Shown in pieces: positions 9,010 through 18,179 of a DNA stretch of 64,000 bases. This DNA comes from Mycobacterium dioxanotrophicus (lineage in GTDB: Bacteria > Actinomycetota > Actinomycetes > Mycobacteriales > Mycobacteriaceae). The stretch's first letter is position 1. Each line of letters starts with the position of its first letter. The notes below the pieces were generated by a model. That model was given only the letters and a program-made list of their open reading frames with translations. It made no database searches and was not told where the DNA came from. The stretch is from NCBI RefSeq assembly GCF_002157835.1, contig NZ_CP020809.1, forward strand, positions 6,634,001-6,698,000, read 5' to 3'. The position numbers and the translations under genes are program-made.

Positions 9010-9900
9010 CTAATTCCCTTCCAGTGCAGGGGCGTTGCGCACGCGCTCGACCGACGTGCGCAGCGTGCGGATGGTCAGTTCGGACGCGAGGTGGCGCTTG
9101 TAGTCGGCGCTGCCGCGCATATCGCTGACCGGTTCACAGGCCTGCGCGGCGGCTGCTCCCGCCGCGGCGAAGGTCTCTTCGGTCGCCGGTTTGCCTGCCA
9201 GGGACTCCGCCAGCTCACGCAGGGCACCCATGTCGGCATTCACCGCGGTGAGGCCGACGCGGGCGACCGCGATCGAGCCGTTGTCCACAGTCACCTGCGC
9301 GCCGGCGGCCGTCACGGCCCAATCTCCCACTCGCCGTTCCACTTTCGCGTATGCGCTGGAGGTGCGATGCCGTACCGGGATGCGCACCTCGGTGAGCATC
9401 TCGTTGTGGGCCAGCGCGGTCTCATACGGGCCGACCAGGAAGTCGTCGACCGGGATCTCCCGGTCCCCGGCCGGTCCGTGTACCAGGCACACCGCCCCGA
9501 CGACGGCACACACGGTGGTCAGGTCCTCGGCCGGGTCGGCCTGGCAGAGCGACCCGCCGAGGGTGCCCCGGTTGCGCACGACAGGGTCGGCGATCACCTG
9601 CTCCGCGTCGCGGAAGATGGGGCACACCGCGGCCAGCGGATCGGACTCCAGCACTTGACAGTGCCGGGCCATCGCGCCGATGCGCACCAGGGTGGGGTCG
9701 GTGACGATATAGCCGAGCTCGGCGGCGAGGTCGTTGATGTCGACGAGGTATTCGGGGTTGGCGATGCGCAGCTTCATCATCGGCAGCAGGCTGTGCCCGC
9801 CGGCGACGATCCTGGCGTCCTCGCCCAACCTGTCCAGCAGACCGACGGCGTGGTCGACGCTGGTCGCGCGTTCGTACTCGAAGGGGCCGGGAACTTGCAT
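9010..9900 (-). CDS. coxM: CO dehydrogenase medium FAD subunit (CoxM)
   Basis: 296-residue flavoprotein subunit and first gene of the structural operon. FAD-binding signatures are AGGHSLLPMMKLR (about 34-46) and the TLGGSLCQADPAED segment (about 110-123). The C-terminal part (SDMRGSADYKRHLA) is the conserved CODH flavoprotein C-terminal domain. The start is the ATG of MQVPGPFEYE; the frame extends 12 codons further upstream without family similarity. A 51-bp gap separates it from the upstream coxI/xdhC gene on the same strand. The sequence TTAAGCGATCACTTAA in that gap (about 9945-9960) is a short inverted repeat that could be an operator. Confidence 0.94.
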   Translation of the reverse strand: MQVPGPFEYERATSVDHAVGLLDRLGEDARIVAGGHSLLPMMKLRIANPEYLVDINDLAAELGYIVTDPTLVRIGAMARHCQVLESDPLAAVCPIFRDAEQVIADPVVRNRGTLGGSLCQADPAEDLTTVCAVVGAVCLVHGPAGDREIPVDDFLVGPYETALAHNEMLTEVRIPVRHRTSSAYAKVERRVGDWAVTAAGAQVTVDNGSIAVARVGLTAVNADMGALRELAESLAGKPATEETFAAAGAAAAQACEPVSDMRGSADYKRHLASELTIRTLRTSVERVRNAPALEGN

Positions 9901-9951
9901 GCGAACCAGCTCACGCCTGCCCGACGTCAGCGTCAATAGCGAGTTAAGCGA

Positions 9952-11124
9952 TCACTTAACTCGCCGGCTGCGACTCCCGTTGCCCAGCTCATGGTGGATC
10001 CGGCCGCCGGTCTCGGCCAGCGGACGGCCGCCGCCGCCCCATCGCCGGGCCACTATCTCCGCCGCGATCGACACCGCGGTCTCTTCCGGGGTCCGGCCGC
10101 CGAGGTCCAATCCGATCGGGCTGGACAACCCGGCGAGCTCAGCCTCGGTCAGCCCCGCCTCGCGCAGCCGATCCAGCCGGTCCTCGTGGGTGCGCCGCGA
10201 TCCCATCGCACCGATGTAGGCGGCGCGGGCGTGCTCGGGTAACCGCAGTGCCACCTCGAGCAGCGGTACGTCGAACTTCGGGTCGTGGGTCAGCACGCAG
10301 ATCACCGTGCGGGCGTCGATGGCACCCGCGGCGGCCTGCGCGGCCAGGTAACGGTGTGGCCAATCGACGACGACCTCGTCGGCCGTCGGGAACCGCGCCG
10401 AGGTGGCGAACACCGGGCGGGCGTCGCACACGGTGACGCGGTAACCCAGGAACGCGCCCTGCTGCGCGACCGCGGCGGCGAAGTCGATGGCCCCGAACAC
10501 GAGCATGCGAGGCCGCGGCGCATGACTGGCGACGAACACCTCCATGCCTTCGCCACGCCGTTGCCCGTCCGGGCCGTAGGTCAGCACCTCACTGCGGCCC
10601 GCCGCCAGCAGGCCGCGCGCATCGTCGGTCACCGCCGCGTCCGCCCGGGGCGAGCCCAGGGCGCCGTCGACCGGACCGTCCCCCGGGTCGCGCCGCACCA
10701 CCAGCCGCCTGCCGACCCAGGCAGCGTCGGGGTGGGCGATGACCGTTGCGACCGCGACGGGGCGGTGCGCGTCGATGTCGGCGGCGATGGCATCGAGTTG
10801 ACCAAAAGTGCTCTGCGACACCGGTTCCACGAAGACATCGAGGATTCCGCCGCACGTCAGCCCGACCTCGAAGGCAGCGTCGTCACTGACCCCGTAGCGC
10901 TGCAGGACGGGTATCCCCGTGGCCAGCACCTCGGACGCCACGTCGTAGACCGCACCCTCGACACAACCACCCGACACCGAGCCGCTCACCGTGCCGTCGG
11001 GCGTCACCACCATCGCCGCACCGGGCGGGCGCGGAGCCGATCGAAATGTGCGCACCACTGTCCCGAGGCCTGCGGTGCCACCCGTCCGCCAGACTGCTAA
11101 CAGAGTGCTCAGCACCTCTCTCAC
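9952..11124 (-). CDS. coxI: XdhC/CoxI-family molybdenum cofactor chaperone (long form)
   Basis: 390-residue XdhC/CoxI protein. The N-terminal CoxI domain includes VSGSVSGGCVEGAVY with the conserved cysteine, and TCGGILDVFVEP supplies a second. The C-terminal XdhC Rossmann domain carries MLVFGAIDFAAAVA and YIGAMGSRRTHEDR. These proteins bind, sulfurate or protect MoCo for xanthine dehydrogenase-family enzymes. GTG at 11124 is preferred because it is 23 bp from the divergent LysR gene; a longer frame would run into that gene. Its position ahead of coxMSL supports service to CO dehydrogenase. Confidence 0.86.
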   Translation of the reverse strand: MREVLSTLLAVWRTGGTAGLGTVVRTFRSAPRPPGAAMVVTPDGTVSGSVSGGCVEGAVYDVASEVLATGIPVLQRYGVSDDAAFEVGLTCGGILDVFVEPVSQSTFGQLDAIAADIDAHRPVAVATVIAHPDAAWVGRRLVVRRDPGDGPVDGALGSPRADAAVTDDARGLLAAGRSEVLTYGPDGQRRGEGMEVFVASHAPRPRMLVFGAIDFAAAVAQQGAFLGYRVTVCDARPVFATSARFPTADEVVVDWPHRYLAAQAAAGAIDARTVICVLTHDPKFDVPLLEVALRLPEHARAAYIGAMGSRRTHEDRLDRLREAGLTEAELAGLSSPIGLDLGGRTPEETAVSIAAEIVARRWGGGGRPLAETGGRIHHELGNGSRSRRVK

Positions 11125-11147
11125 GAGAATCAATCTAGGCTTCAAAC

Positions 11148-12104
11148 GTGACACCTGCGCAACTGCGTGCATTTTCGGCGGTGGTCAGGCTCGGTTCGGT
11201 GCGCGCGGCCGCGGAAGAGCTGGGCGTCTCCGACGCCGGAGTGTCGATGCACGTCGCCCAACTGCGCAAGGAGCTCGACGATCCCCTGTTCACCAGGACC
11301 GCGGCCGGGCTCGCGTTCACCCCGGGTGGGCTGCGGCTGGCCAGCCGTGCCATCGAAATCCTCGGCCTGCAGCAACAGACCGCCATCGAGGTGACCGAAG
11401 CCGCGCACGGCCGACGGCTGCTGCGCATCGCGGCGTCGAGCGCCTTCGCGGAGCACGCGGCGCCGGGACTCATCGAACTGTTTTCCTCACGCGCCGACGA
11501 CCTTTCGGTCGAACTCAGCGTGCATCCGGCGGGCCAGTTCGCGCACCTGATCGCCTCGCGTGCCGTCGACATCGCACTCGGCCCGGCCGCGGACAGCACC
11601 GGCCGGGAGATCGCCGTGCGGCCCTTCCTGAAGTACCAGATCATCACCGTCACCTCACCGGACAGTCCGTTGGCCACCCGTACCCCCACCCCGGCCCTGC
11701 TACGCGAGCAGCACTGGTTGCTGGGCCCGTCAGGCGGGAGTGTGGACGGCGAAATCGCTTCCATGCTGCGCGATCTCGCGATCCCCGAAGCGCGCCAGCG
11801 CATCTTCCAGAGCGACGCCGCCGCTCTCGACGAGGTCCAGCGGGTCGGCGGCGTGACGCCTACGATCGGCTTTGCCGTCGCGAAGGATCTGACGAGCGGA
11901 CGGCTCGTGCACGTCAAGGGATCGGGCCTGCAGGTCTCCGGCGAGTGGTCGGCCTCGACCCTGCCGACCGCGGCCCGCCAGCCCGCCGTCTCGGAGCTGG
12001 TGCGCTTCATCACCACACCGCGCTGTACCCAGGCGATGATCCGCGGCACGGGTGTGGGGGGCGCCCGGTTCCGCCCGAAGGTGCATGTGACTCTCTGGAG
12101 TTGA
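11148..12104 (+). CDS. LysR-family transcriptional regulator
   Basis: 318-residue LysR regulator. The winged helix-turn-helix occupies residues 2-60 (FSAVVRLGSVRAAAEELGVSDAG) and a periplasmic-binding-like effector domain spans about 90-300. It starts with GTG and is divergent from the coxI-coxMSL genes with only 23 bp between start codons, so both promoters overlap coding sequence. LysR proteins usually control the divergent operon, so this is the likely CO dehydrogenase regulator. It corresponds, from memory, to Rv0377 beside the M. tuberculosis cox genes. Confidence 0.9.
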   Translation: MTPAQLRAFSAVVRLGSVRAAAEELGVSDAGVSMHVAQLRKELDDPLFTRTAAGLAFTPGGLRLASRAIEILGLQQQTAIEVTEAAHGRRLLRIAASSAFAEHAAPGLIELFSSRADDLSVELSVHPAGQFAHLIASRAVDIALGPAADSTGREIAVRPFLKYQIITVTSPDSPLATRTPTPALLREQHWLLGPSGGSVDGEIASMLRDLAIPEARQRIFQSDAAALDEVQRVGGVTPTIGFAVAKDLTSGRLVHVKGSGLQVSGEWSASTLPTAARQPAVSELVRFITTPRCTQAMIRGTGVGGARFRPKVHVTLWS

Positions 12105-12105
12105 C

Positions 12106-12120
12106 GGGCTGACTCAGCCC
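12106..12120. terminator. Short hairpin between convergent lysR and lacI
   Basis: GGGCTGA-C-TCAGCCC forms a 7-bp perfect inverted repeat immediately after the lysR stop and 14 bp before the end of the convergent LacI gene. There is no T tract, so intrinsic termination is only plausible. Confidence 0.45.
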
Positions 12121-12133
12121 AAGAGCCCCATTC

Positions 12134-13195
12134 CTACCGCGAGAGCGGGCCTACGCCGCTCAACAGCGTGGATTCACGAGCAACGAGCGTCGGGCTGAGC
12201 CTGATCGAACACGGGTGCCCGCCATCGAGGCGGGTGAGCAACATTTCCGTACTCAACCTGCCCATATCGTCGAGAGGCGATCGGATCGAGGACAGTGGAA
12301 CAGACAGCTGTGCTGCGATCGGAACGTCGTTGTACCCGAGCACCGCGACATCCCGGCCCAGTTCGAGGCCATGCTCGCGCAATGCTCCGATGGCGCCGAT
12401 CGCAGTGAAGTCATTGATCGCGAACACCGCCGATGGCTGTGGCTTCAGCGAGAGCAATATCTCGGCAGCGGATCGCCCGCTATCGACGTCGAATGCGGAA
12501 TCGACGATGTAGTGCGCCGAGACAGTGATTCCGGCCTCCGCGTATCGTCCGACGAAGCCGTTGCGGCGTTCACGCCCTGTACTCGTTAGGGGATCGCCCG
12601 CAATCACACCGACGACCGAATGGCCTAGCTCAAGAAAGTGCTCGGCAGCCAATCGCCCACCTTCGAGGTCATCGGTGGTGACGGATGGATGCCGGCCCAC
12701 GCGGCGCATCGTGAGAACGAATGGCACGCCTAGGGCCAGCAGGTGATCTGCAAGCTCGTCCCCATCTCTGAGGTCGCACACGATCAGTCCATCTACACGA
12801 CGCGAAAGCAGGCCATCCAGTCGGAGACGTTGCACAGCGGGGTCGTCGCGGGTGTTGGCCACGACGGTGTTGTAGCCGGCGGCACGCGCTGCGTCGTCGA
12901 TCGACTCGTAGATCTGTGCGAGCACAACGTCAGTCAGGCGCGGCACCAGGACGCCGATCATCCGTGTCCGTCCGGTGCGTAGCGACGCGCCGGTGATGTC
13001 GCGGAAATAACCCAGTTCGTCGGCGATCCCTCGAACCCGCGCGACGGTCCGTTTGCTCACGCCGACGGGGTCATCGCTTAGCGCCCGCGAGACCGTGGAC
13101 GGGTGGACACCTGCGCGACTGGCGACTGTCGACAGTGTCACGCGGGAGGACGCGACCGGACCGTTCATCGAAAGCGGCTTACCAATCGGCTTCAT
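12134..13195 (-). CDS. LacI-family transcriptional regulator of the catabolic island
   Basis: 353-residue LacI/GalR regulator. The helix-turn-helix and hinge are at about 18-75 (VTLSTVASRAGVHPSTVSRALS). A periplasmic-binding-protein-like effector domain follows from about 78, with the typical GVLVP start, FAINDFTAIG and a C-terminal ARESTLL. It is the last gene of the minus-strand half of the island, 167 bp after the LLM gene, so it may have its own promoter. ATG at 13195 gives 17 extra residues; an internal ATG at 13168 is also possible. LacI proteins mostly sense sugars or nucleosides, and the ligand here is unknown. Confidence 0.9.
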   Translation of the reverse strand: MKPIGKPLSMNGPVASSRVTLSTVASRAGVHPSTVSRALSDDPVGVSKRTVARVRGIADELGYFRDITGASLRTGRTRMIGVLVPRLTDVVLAQIYESIDDAARAAGYNTVVANTRDDPAVQRLRLDGLLSRRVDGLIVCDLRDGDELADHLLALGVPFVLTMRRVGRHPSVTTDDLEGGRLAAEHFLELGHSVVGVIAGDPLTSTGRERRNGFVGRYAEAGITVSAHYIVDSAFDVDSGRSAAEILLSLKPQPSAVFAINDFTAIGAIGALREHGLELGRDVAVLGYNDVPIAAQLSVPLSSIRSPLDDMGRLSTEMLLTRLDGGHPCSIRLSPTLVARESTLLSGVGPLSR

Positions 13196-13362
13196 GCGCT
13201 CTCACCACAAACACCGTGGGAAGCTCCGCGGGCATCGCCTGACGATGAGGTCAACAACGTCGCCGTTGTATCCGCTGCCGTCGGCAGCCCCGGCAAAAAG
13301 ATGAACGGTGATCTGCACTGTCCTGCATCCCCGATCTCACCTCGTTGAACATCGAGCCGGGG

Positions 13363-14379
13363 TCACCCGCAATTAAGTCTGGCTGATGCGCGGATACCCG
13401 GGAGTACGCGCCGGGCGAACCGTTCCATCGATCGGTCGGCACTCGCACTGTCGAGACCCGGCGCGTGGAACGACACGTCGATTCCGTCGAGACCGCACTC
13501 CGCCATGTACCGGCGAAGATCGCGCGTCACGCTCTCGGGGCCTCCGACGATCCAGCCCAATTCGGCAGTTATCTGCTCGTAGGTCATCGTTCCTGCTTTC
13601 GCGACGTCTGTGCGCCACTGGGGCGACGGCGGGGTGAAGTTGCTCCAGAACTGCATGACCGCTGGTTCCGCGAAATCCCGCGCCTCGGTATCGTCGGCTC
13701 CCACGAAGACCATTCGAACCGCGTGCGCGGGCCCCTGCCCTCCCGCCGCTCGGAAGCTCCTGACCAATTCGGCCTGCCGTGCACCTCCGAATAGTCCTGC
13801 AAAGTAACCAAATCCGCGGCAAGCGGCCAGTTCGATGGTTCGTTCGTCGATGGAAGCCACGTGAATGCGATCACTCAAATCGCGGATCTGCATCGCCATC
13901 GGTTCCCGCGTGGCGTGCCGCCGCCCTTCGAGCATGTCGGCCACCTCACCGACGCGCGTACGCAGGGCCGTCCGGCGCAGTTCACGTGATCGGTACCCCT
14001 GTCCGACTCCGGCCATGCCTGCGCCGAATCCGAATTGGGCCCGCCCGTCGGTGAGGGCGTCCAAGGTGAGCATCTCTTCAACCAGTGTCGACGCATTGAC
14101 GTCGGCGGCCAGTCGGACCGCCGATCCCAGACCGATGGTGTCGGTCCGGGCCGCGGCATTGGCGATCAGCAACTGCGGTGCTGCCACCCGCCCCCAGATG
14201 TTGCCGAACGAATGTGTGTGTTGTTCGGTGTACCAGGCGATATCGAAGCCAAGGCGATCAGCGCGCTCAGTGGATTCGAGGATCTCGTCCAACACTTCTG
14301 CATCCTGACGGTCGGGGGTCGCCCATCCGTGGAAGAACACTCCGATACTGGGATACCCTGCGCAGCCCAGGCCCGGCAT
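13363..14379 (-). CDS. LLM-class (luciferase-like) flavin or F420-dependent oxidoreductase
   Basis: 338-residue bacterial-luciferase-like TIM-barrel protein: SIGVFFHGW at the start, the DIAWYTEQHTHSFG loop, TIGLGSAVRLAADVNA and the long GRAQFGFGAGMAGVGQGY segment. Members are monooxygenases or hydride-transfer enzymes that use FMNH2 or, in mycobacteria, F420. The start codon overlaps the stop of the upstream molybdenum hydroxylase gene (TGATG), so it is co-translated and probably acts on the same or a later intermediate. RutA, the pyrimidine ring-opening monooxygenase, belongs to this class, but orthology cannot be claimed from sequence alone. Confidence 0.85.
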   Translation of the reverse strand: MPGLGCAGYPSIGVFFHGWATPDRQDAEVLDEILESTERADRLGFDIAWYTEQHTHSFGNIWGRVAAPQLLIANAAARTDTIGLGSAVRLAADVNASTLVEEMLTLDALTDGRAQFGFGAGMAGVGQGYRSRELRRTALRTRVGEVADMLEGRRHATREPMAMQIRDLSDRIHVASIDERTIELAACRGFGYFAGLFGGARQAELVRSFRAAGGQGPAHAVRMVFVGADDTEARDFAEPAVMQFWSNFTPPSPQWRTDVAKAGTMTYEQITAELGWIVGGPESVTRDLRRYMAECGLDGIDVSFHAPGLDSASADRSMERFARRVLPGIRASARLNCG

Positions 14380-16736
14380 CAGATTTTCCCGAGTGCCTTG
14401 AGAACACGTTCTGGCGTCAAAGGCAATTCCTTGATGTGCACCCCGAGCGCATTGGCCACGGCATTGACCACCGCACCGGCTCCGTCATTGTTGGCAGCCT
14501 CGCCGATTCCCTTGGCCCCGAACGGGCCCGAGTCTTCGTGTGTGGCAGCAAAGAAGACGTCGAAATCACGGCACATGTCCCTTGACGTGAAAATCTTGTA
14601 GTTCAGGTAGTCAGCGTTGAGGGTTCTGCCAGTTTCGCGGTCCACTTGGATCTCTTCGAGGAGCGCGTAACCGAACGCCTGCGCAGCCCCGCCGTGGATC
14701 TGTCCTTCGACGAGAACCGGGTTGATCACCTGGCCCACATCGGATCCCGCGACGACCTTGTCGATCGAGATGTGCCCTGTCTCAGTGTCTACCGACACCT
14801 CGATGAACTTGCAGGTGAAATGCGATGCGGTCGTCACCGCGCGACGACTCTCCTCCGCCATGATGGTGCCCCACTGCCGCATCTGCGCGGTCCGGGTGAT
14901 CTCCATGATGCTGATCGAGGGTTGCGACGCGCCGGCCACTGACGGACCTGTCACTTGCGCTCGTCCCCCCACCAGCACGATGTCGCCCGGGTCGGCCTCC
15001 AGGATGCGACCAGCCATCTCGCACAGGATCGTTCGAACCTTCTCCGCGCATAGCTTCGCGACCATTCCCGACACGTAGGTACTACGGCTGGCGTGTGTAA
15101 CCACGTCGTACGGAGACGAATCCGTATCGGTCGTATTGACGATGACATCCTCGACCCGCAGGCCAAGAACCTCGGCAACGATCTGCGCATGGCCCATGAG
15201 ATTTCCGGTGCCCATGTCGATCAACGCAGTGGTGAGGCTGGCGGTGCCGTCCTCGTTCATCTTGATGATGCTGCCGGCGTACTCGAGAATGTCTGACACC
15301 TCGTTGGCCTGGCCGCAGCCAGATGTATGGAACGCACGTCCCATCCCGATTCCCTTGAGGACCTTCTGGGTCTTCGGTTGCTGTGCCAACTGTGCGCGAC
15401 GGTGCCAGCCGATCCGGCGTGCACCTTCGGTCAGGATCTCCTCGACACCACAGCTCTTGATGTAGTCGATGACGTTGGGTCCCTGCGCATAGTAGGCATC
15501 GCCTTCGCGAATATAGTTGCGCAGCCTCATCTCCACCGGATCGATACCCAGTTTGTCGGCCAGCATGTCCATGTGGGACTCCACCGGAACGTTGGCTTGC
15601 GGGTTGCCGAATCCGCGGAAGCCCGCAGCGGGCGGCGTGTTGGTGTAGATGACGTGACCCGTGAAGTCCTGATTCGGGACGCGGTACATGGACATGAACC
15701 ACCCACCCATGCATTTGGTCACCCATTCCCCCGAGCAGGCATAGGCGCCGGTGTCGACGTGGGCGACCATCTGGTGGGCGACCAGCGTGCCGTCCCGTCG
15801 GGCACCCGTCTTCAGCGTCACCGTCGCAGGATGCCGGCTGGTGGACATCATGTCCTCCTCGCGCGTCAGCTGCAGTCGGACCGGCTGGCCAGCCTTCATG
15901 GCCAGCAGAGCCGCGATCGGTTCGTCGACGTTCATGTCCAGTCGGGCACCGAACGCCCCACCGAGGAACACCTGATGGACGTTGATCCGGCTGTACGGGA
16001 TGCCAAGTGCGCGTGCCATGTTGTGGCGAAGTCCGTGGATGGATTGCGTGGTGGCCCACACGTCGAGCCGCCCGTCGGGGCGCGGGTCAACGACGATGCA
16101 GCGACGCTCCATGGGGCTCTGCTGCTGCTTGGGCACCGCGAACGTGTTCTCGATGACGAGATCTGCCTCCGCGAAACCTTTGTCGATATCGCCGACACCC
16201 ATTTTCACGGTCCGTAAGATGTTGCCCGACAGGTCGTCTCGCTCATCACCCCAGAAGACGGTGCGATGCACCTGGGGTGCGCCCGGCGCGATCGCCTCGA
16301 ACGGATCGAGCGCAGCACGCAGCTTCCGGTACTCAACCTCGATCGCCGCGACGGCCTTCGCAGCGATCTCCACACTAGTCGCGGCGACGGCGGCCACCAC
16401 ATCACCGACATACCGCGCCTTGTCCGGGATGACAAAGTTGTCCCGCGGCATGTACTCCGGGGGCAGCGCGAACTCGCGACCGTATGGGTGCGCCGGTGCG
16501 TCCTCGTGGGTGATGATCGCCTTGACCCCGGGGATGGCCAGCGCCCGTGTGATGTCGATCCGGACGATCTCTGCATGCGGGTGGGGGCTACGCAGAATCT
16601 TGATGTCCAGCATTCTCGGCAGCCGGATGTCCCCGACAAATTTCAATTGTCCGGTGGCCTTGTGCACGGCGTCGAACTTGGGAACACGCCTGCCGATGTT
16701 GTGGTACTCGGCGGAAACCGGCATGGTCTCGGTCAC
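14379..16736 (-). CDS. Molybdenum hydroxylase large subunit (xanthine dehydrogenase family)
   Basis: 785-residue molybdopterin-binding subunit of a three-subunit hydroxylase that inserts water-derived oxygen next to a ring nitrogen. It has the LGGAFGARLDMNVDEP segment (about 258-272) and GFRGFGNPQ at 372-380, the loop found in purine and aromatic N-heterocycle hydroxylases in place of the AYXCSFR of CO dehydrogenase. The catalytic-glutamate loop AKGIGEAAN is near the C terminus. The GTG start is set by an AGAAGGAG ribosome-binding site 5 bases away, and it overlaps the stop of the 2Fe-2S gene (GTGA). Substrate unknown; context favours a purine, pyrimidine or imidazole-type compound. Confidence 0.9.
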   Translation of the reverse strand: MTETMPVSAEYHNIGRRVPKFDAVHKATGQLKFVGDIRLPRMLDIKILRSPHPHAEIVRIDITRALAIPGVKAIITHEDAPAHPYGREFALPPEYMPRDNFVIPDKARYVGDVVAAVAATSVEIAAKAVAAIEVEYRKLRAALDPFEAIAPGAPQVHRTVFWGDERDDLSGNILRTVKMGVGDIDKGFAEADLVIENTFAVPKQQQSPMERRCIVVDPRPDGRLDVWATTQSIHGLRHNMARALGIPYSRINVHQVFLGGAFGARLDMNVDEPIAALLAMKAGQPVRLQLTREEDMMSTSRHPATVTLKTGARRDGTLVAHQMVAHVDTGAYACSGEWVTKCMGGWFMSMYRVPNQDFTGHVIYTNTPPAAGFRGFGNPQANVPVESHMDMLADKLGIDPVEMRLRNYIREGDAYYAQGPNVIDYIKSCGVEEILTEGARRIGWHRRAQLAQQPKTQKVLKGIGMGRAFHTSGCGQANEVSDILEYAGSIIKMNEDGTASLTTALIDMGTGNLMGHAQIVAEVLGLRVEDVIVNTTDTDSSPYDVVTHASRSTYVSGMVAKLCAEKVRTILCEMAGRILEADPGDIVLVGGRAQVTGPSVAGASQPSISIMEITRTAQMRQWGTIMAEESRRAVTTASHFTCKFIEVSVDTETGHISIDKVVAGSDVGQVINPVLVEGQIHGGAAQAFGYALLEEIQVDRETGRTLNADYLNYKIFTSRDMCRDFDVFFAATHEDSGPFGAKGIGEAANNDGAGAVVNAVANALGVHIKELPLTPERVLKALGKI

Positions 16737-17290
16737 TGTGACTCCTTCTGCGTCATTCCAGCCTTGGCTAGTGCCTCGACCAACTTCACGTAACCAGTAC
16801 AGCGACAGAGATTTCCGGCGAGTTCCTCGGCGATGACTTCGGCGCCGGCCTGGGGGTGCTCCCGAAAGATGGCGTCGCAGGCCATGAGCACACCGGGCGT
16901 ACAGTATCCGCACTGGATTCCGCCACCGTCGACCATGGCCTGCTGCATCGAGCTGGGAACACCGTTGCGGGACAATCCCTCAACGGTGGCGACATCCTTG
17001 CCCTCGGCGCGCAGCGACGGATACATGCAGGAATAGACGGCCTGCCCGTCTACCTGAACTGTGCACGTGCCACAACCACCGGTGTCACACCCACGCTTGG
17101 TGCCGGTGAGGTTGAGTCGGTCCCGCAGAACGGAGTTCAGGCTTTCATAGGGTCCGACAGCGACCGCATGCGACTCGCCGTTGACGACGATGTTGAGCAC
17201 CCGGGTGCGTGCGGTTTTAGGAGGCGCGGGTTCGTCAGTTCTCGGCGCTGTCCGCGGGGCGGCGTGTCGGGGGTCGTTGGTGCGGGTCAT
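16733..17290 (-). CDS. Molybdenum hydroxylase 2Fe-2S subunit
   Basis: 185-residue electron-transfer subunit. An N-terminal extension of about 35 residues rich in Pro, Arg and Thr precedes the plant-type [2Fe-2S] domain (RGCDTGGCGTCTVQVDG, then YSC). The second cluster domain follows (CGYCTPGVLMAC and LCRCTGY). The ATG of MTRTNDP overlaps the stop of the FAD gene by 4 bp; the gene in turn overlaps the large-subunit start. The order FAD-FeS-Mo matches the coxMSL arrangement. Confidence 0.93.
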   Translation of the reverse strand: MTRTNDPRHAAPRTAPRTDEPAPPKTARTRVLNIVVNGESHAVAVGPYESLNSVLRDRLNLTGTKRGCDTGGCGTCTVQVDGQAVYSCMYPSLRAEGKDVATVEGLSRNGVPSSMQQAMVDGGGIQCGYCTPGVLMACDAIFREHPQAGAEVIAEELAGNLCRCTGYVKLVEALAKAGMTQKESQ

Positions 17291-18171
17291 CGGATTCTCC
17301 TTGCTGCTTGTTTCAGGCACCGGGCGACATAGACCTTGAGCAGGTGGTTGCGGAACTTTGCCGAACCACGGAAGTCGCTGAAAGCGCGAACGTCGTCGGC
17401 GACGTGTGCCACGGCCTTCTCGATGACCTGGTCCTCGACCGGCGCTCCGAGCAGGGCATTCTCGACAGTTATGGCGCGGGTGACCTTGCGGCCGATTCCA
17501 CCACCGAGCGCGATGCGGACCGACGTGAACCGGCCGGCGTCGACGCTTACCTGCACACCGATGCTGACCAGCGCCCAGTCGACTGAGTTTGACTCGAACT
17601 TCTGGAAAGATCCCGACGAATTATGCACTGGCAGCGTGAATTCCGCCTCCGTGAGGAACTCGCCGAATCGGAGGTCCGGCAGGAAGAAGTCGTGGAAGAA
17701 ATCCTCGATCGGTATGGTGCGCGGCGCCCGCGTCACAGCGTGCGTGGTGACCCTCGCGTCGAGCGCGACCAGCGCTGCCGGCAAGTCGAAGAACGGCAGG
17801 CTCGAGCAGATGGACCCGCCGACGGTCCCGACGTTGCGGATCTGCATGGGTCGGATGCCGGCGATCGCATCGGTGATGATCGCCAGGGTCGACGGGTGGT
17901 GTGCTGAAATATATTCCGCCAATTCGGTAAAGGTGATCGTCGCTCCCAGATGCATGGCTCCGGTCGCCTCAGCGATCTGGCGCAGCGGAAGCCGAGTGAC
18001 ATCGAGCAGAGTGCGGACGTCTCCCATCGCACGGCGGTACGCCAGCTCGTGAACGGTTGTCCCACCGGCGATCACCCGAGCCTTGTCGCCCTGCTCTGCC
18101 AGCGTTGTCAACACCTCATCGATCGAAGTCGGGAAGCGGTAGTCCTCGGGTTGAAACAACAGTGTCGGCAT
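17287..18171 (-). CDS. Molybdenum hydroxylase FAD subunit
   Basis: 294-residue FAD-binding subunit of the xanthine dehydrogenase/CoxM family. Flavin motifs are VIAGGTTVHELAYR near residues 33-46 and RNVGTVGGSICSS near 113-125, with a C-terminal FRGSAKFRNHLLKVYVARCL tail typical of the family. The start is the ATG of MPTLLFQPEDY, 8 bp after the permease stop; the frame continues upstream into permease sequence without homology. It should oxidise the reduced iron-sulfur subunit and pass electrons to NAD or another acceptor. Confidence 0.91.
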   Translation of the reverse strand: MPTLLFQPEDYRFPTSIDEVLTTLAEQGDKARVIAGGTTVHELAYRRAMGDVRTLLDVTRLPLRQIAEATGAMHLGATITFTELAEYISAHHPSTLAIITDAIAGIRPMQIRNVGTVGGSICSSLPFFDLPAALVALDARVTTHAVTRAPRTIPIEDFFHDFFLPDLRFGEFLTEAEFTLPVHNSSGSFQKFESNSVDWALVSIGVQVSVDAGRFTSVRIALGGGIGRKVTRAITVENALLGAPVEDQVIEKAVAHVADDVRAFSDFRGSAKFRNHLLKVYVARCLKQAARRIR

Positions 18172-18179
18172 CGGATTTC

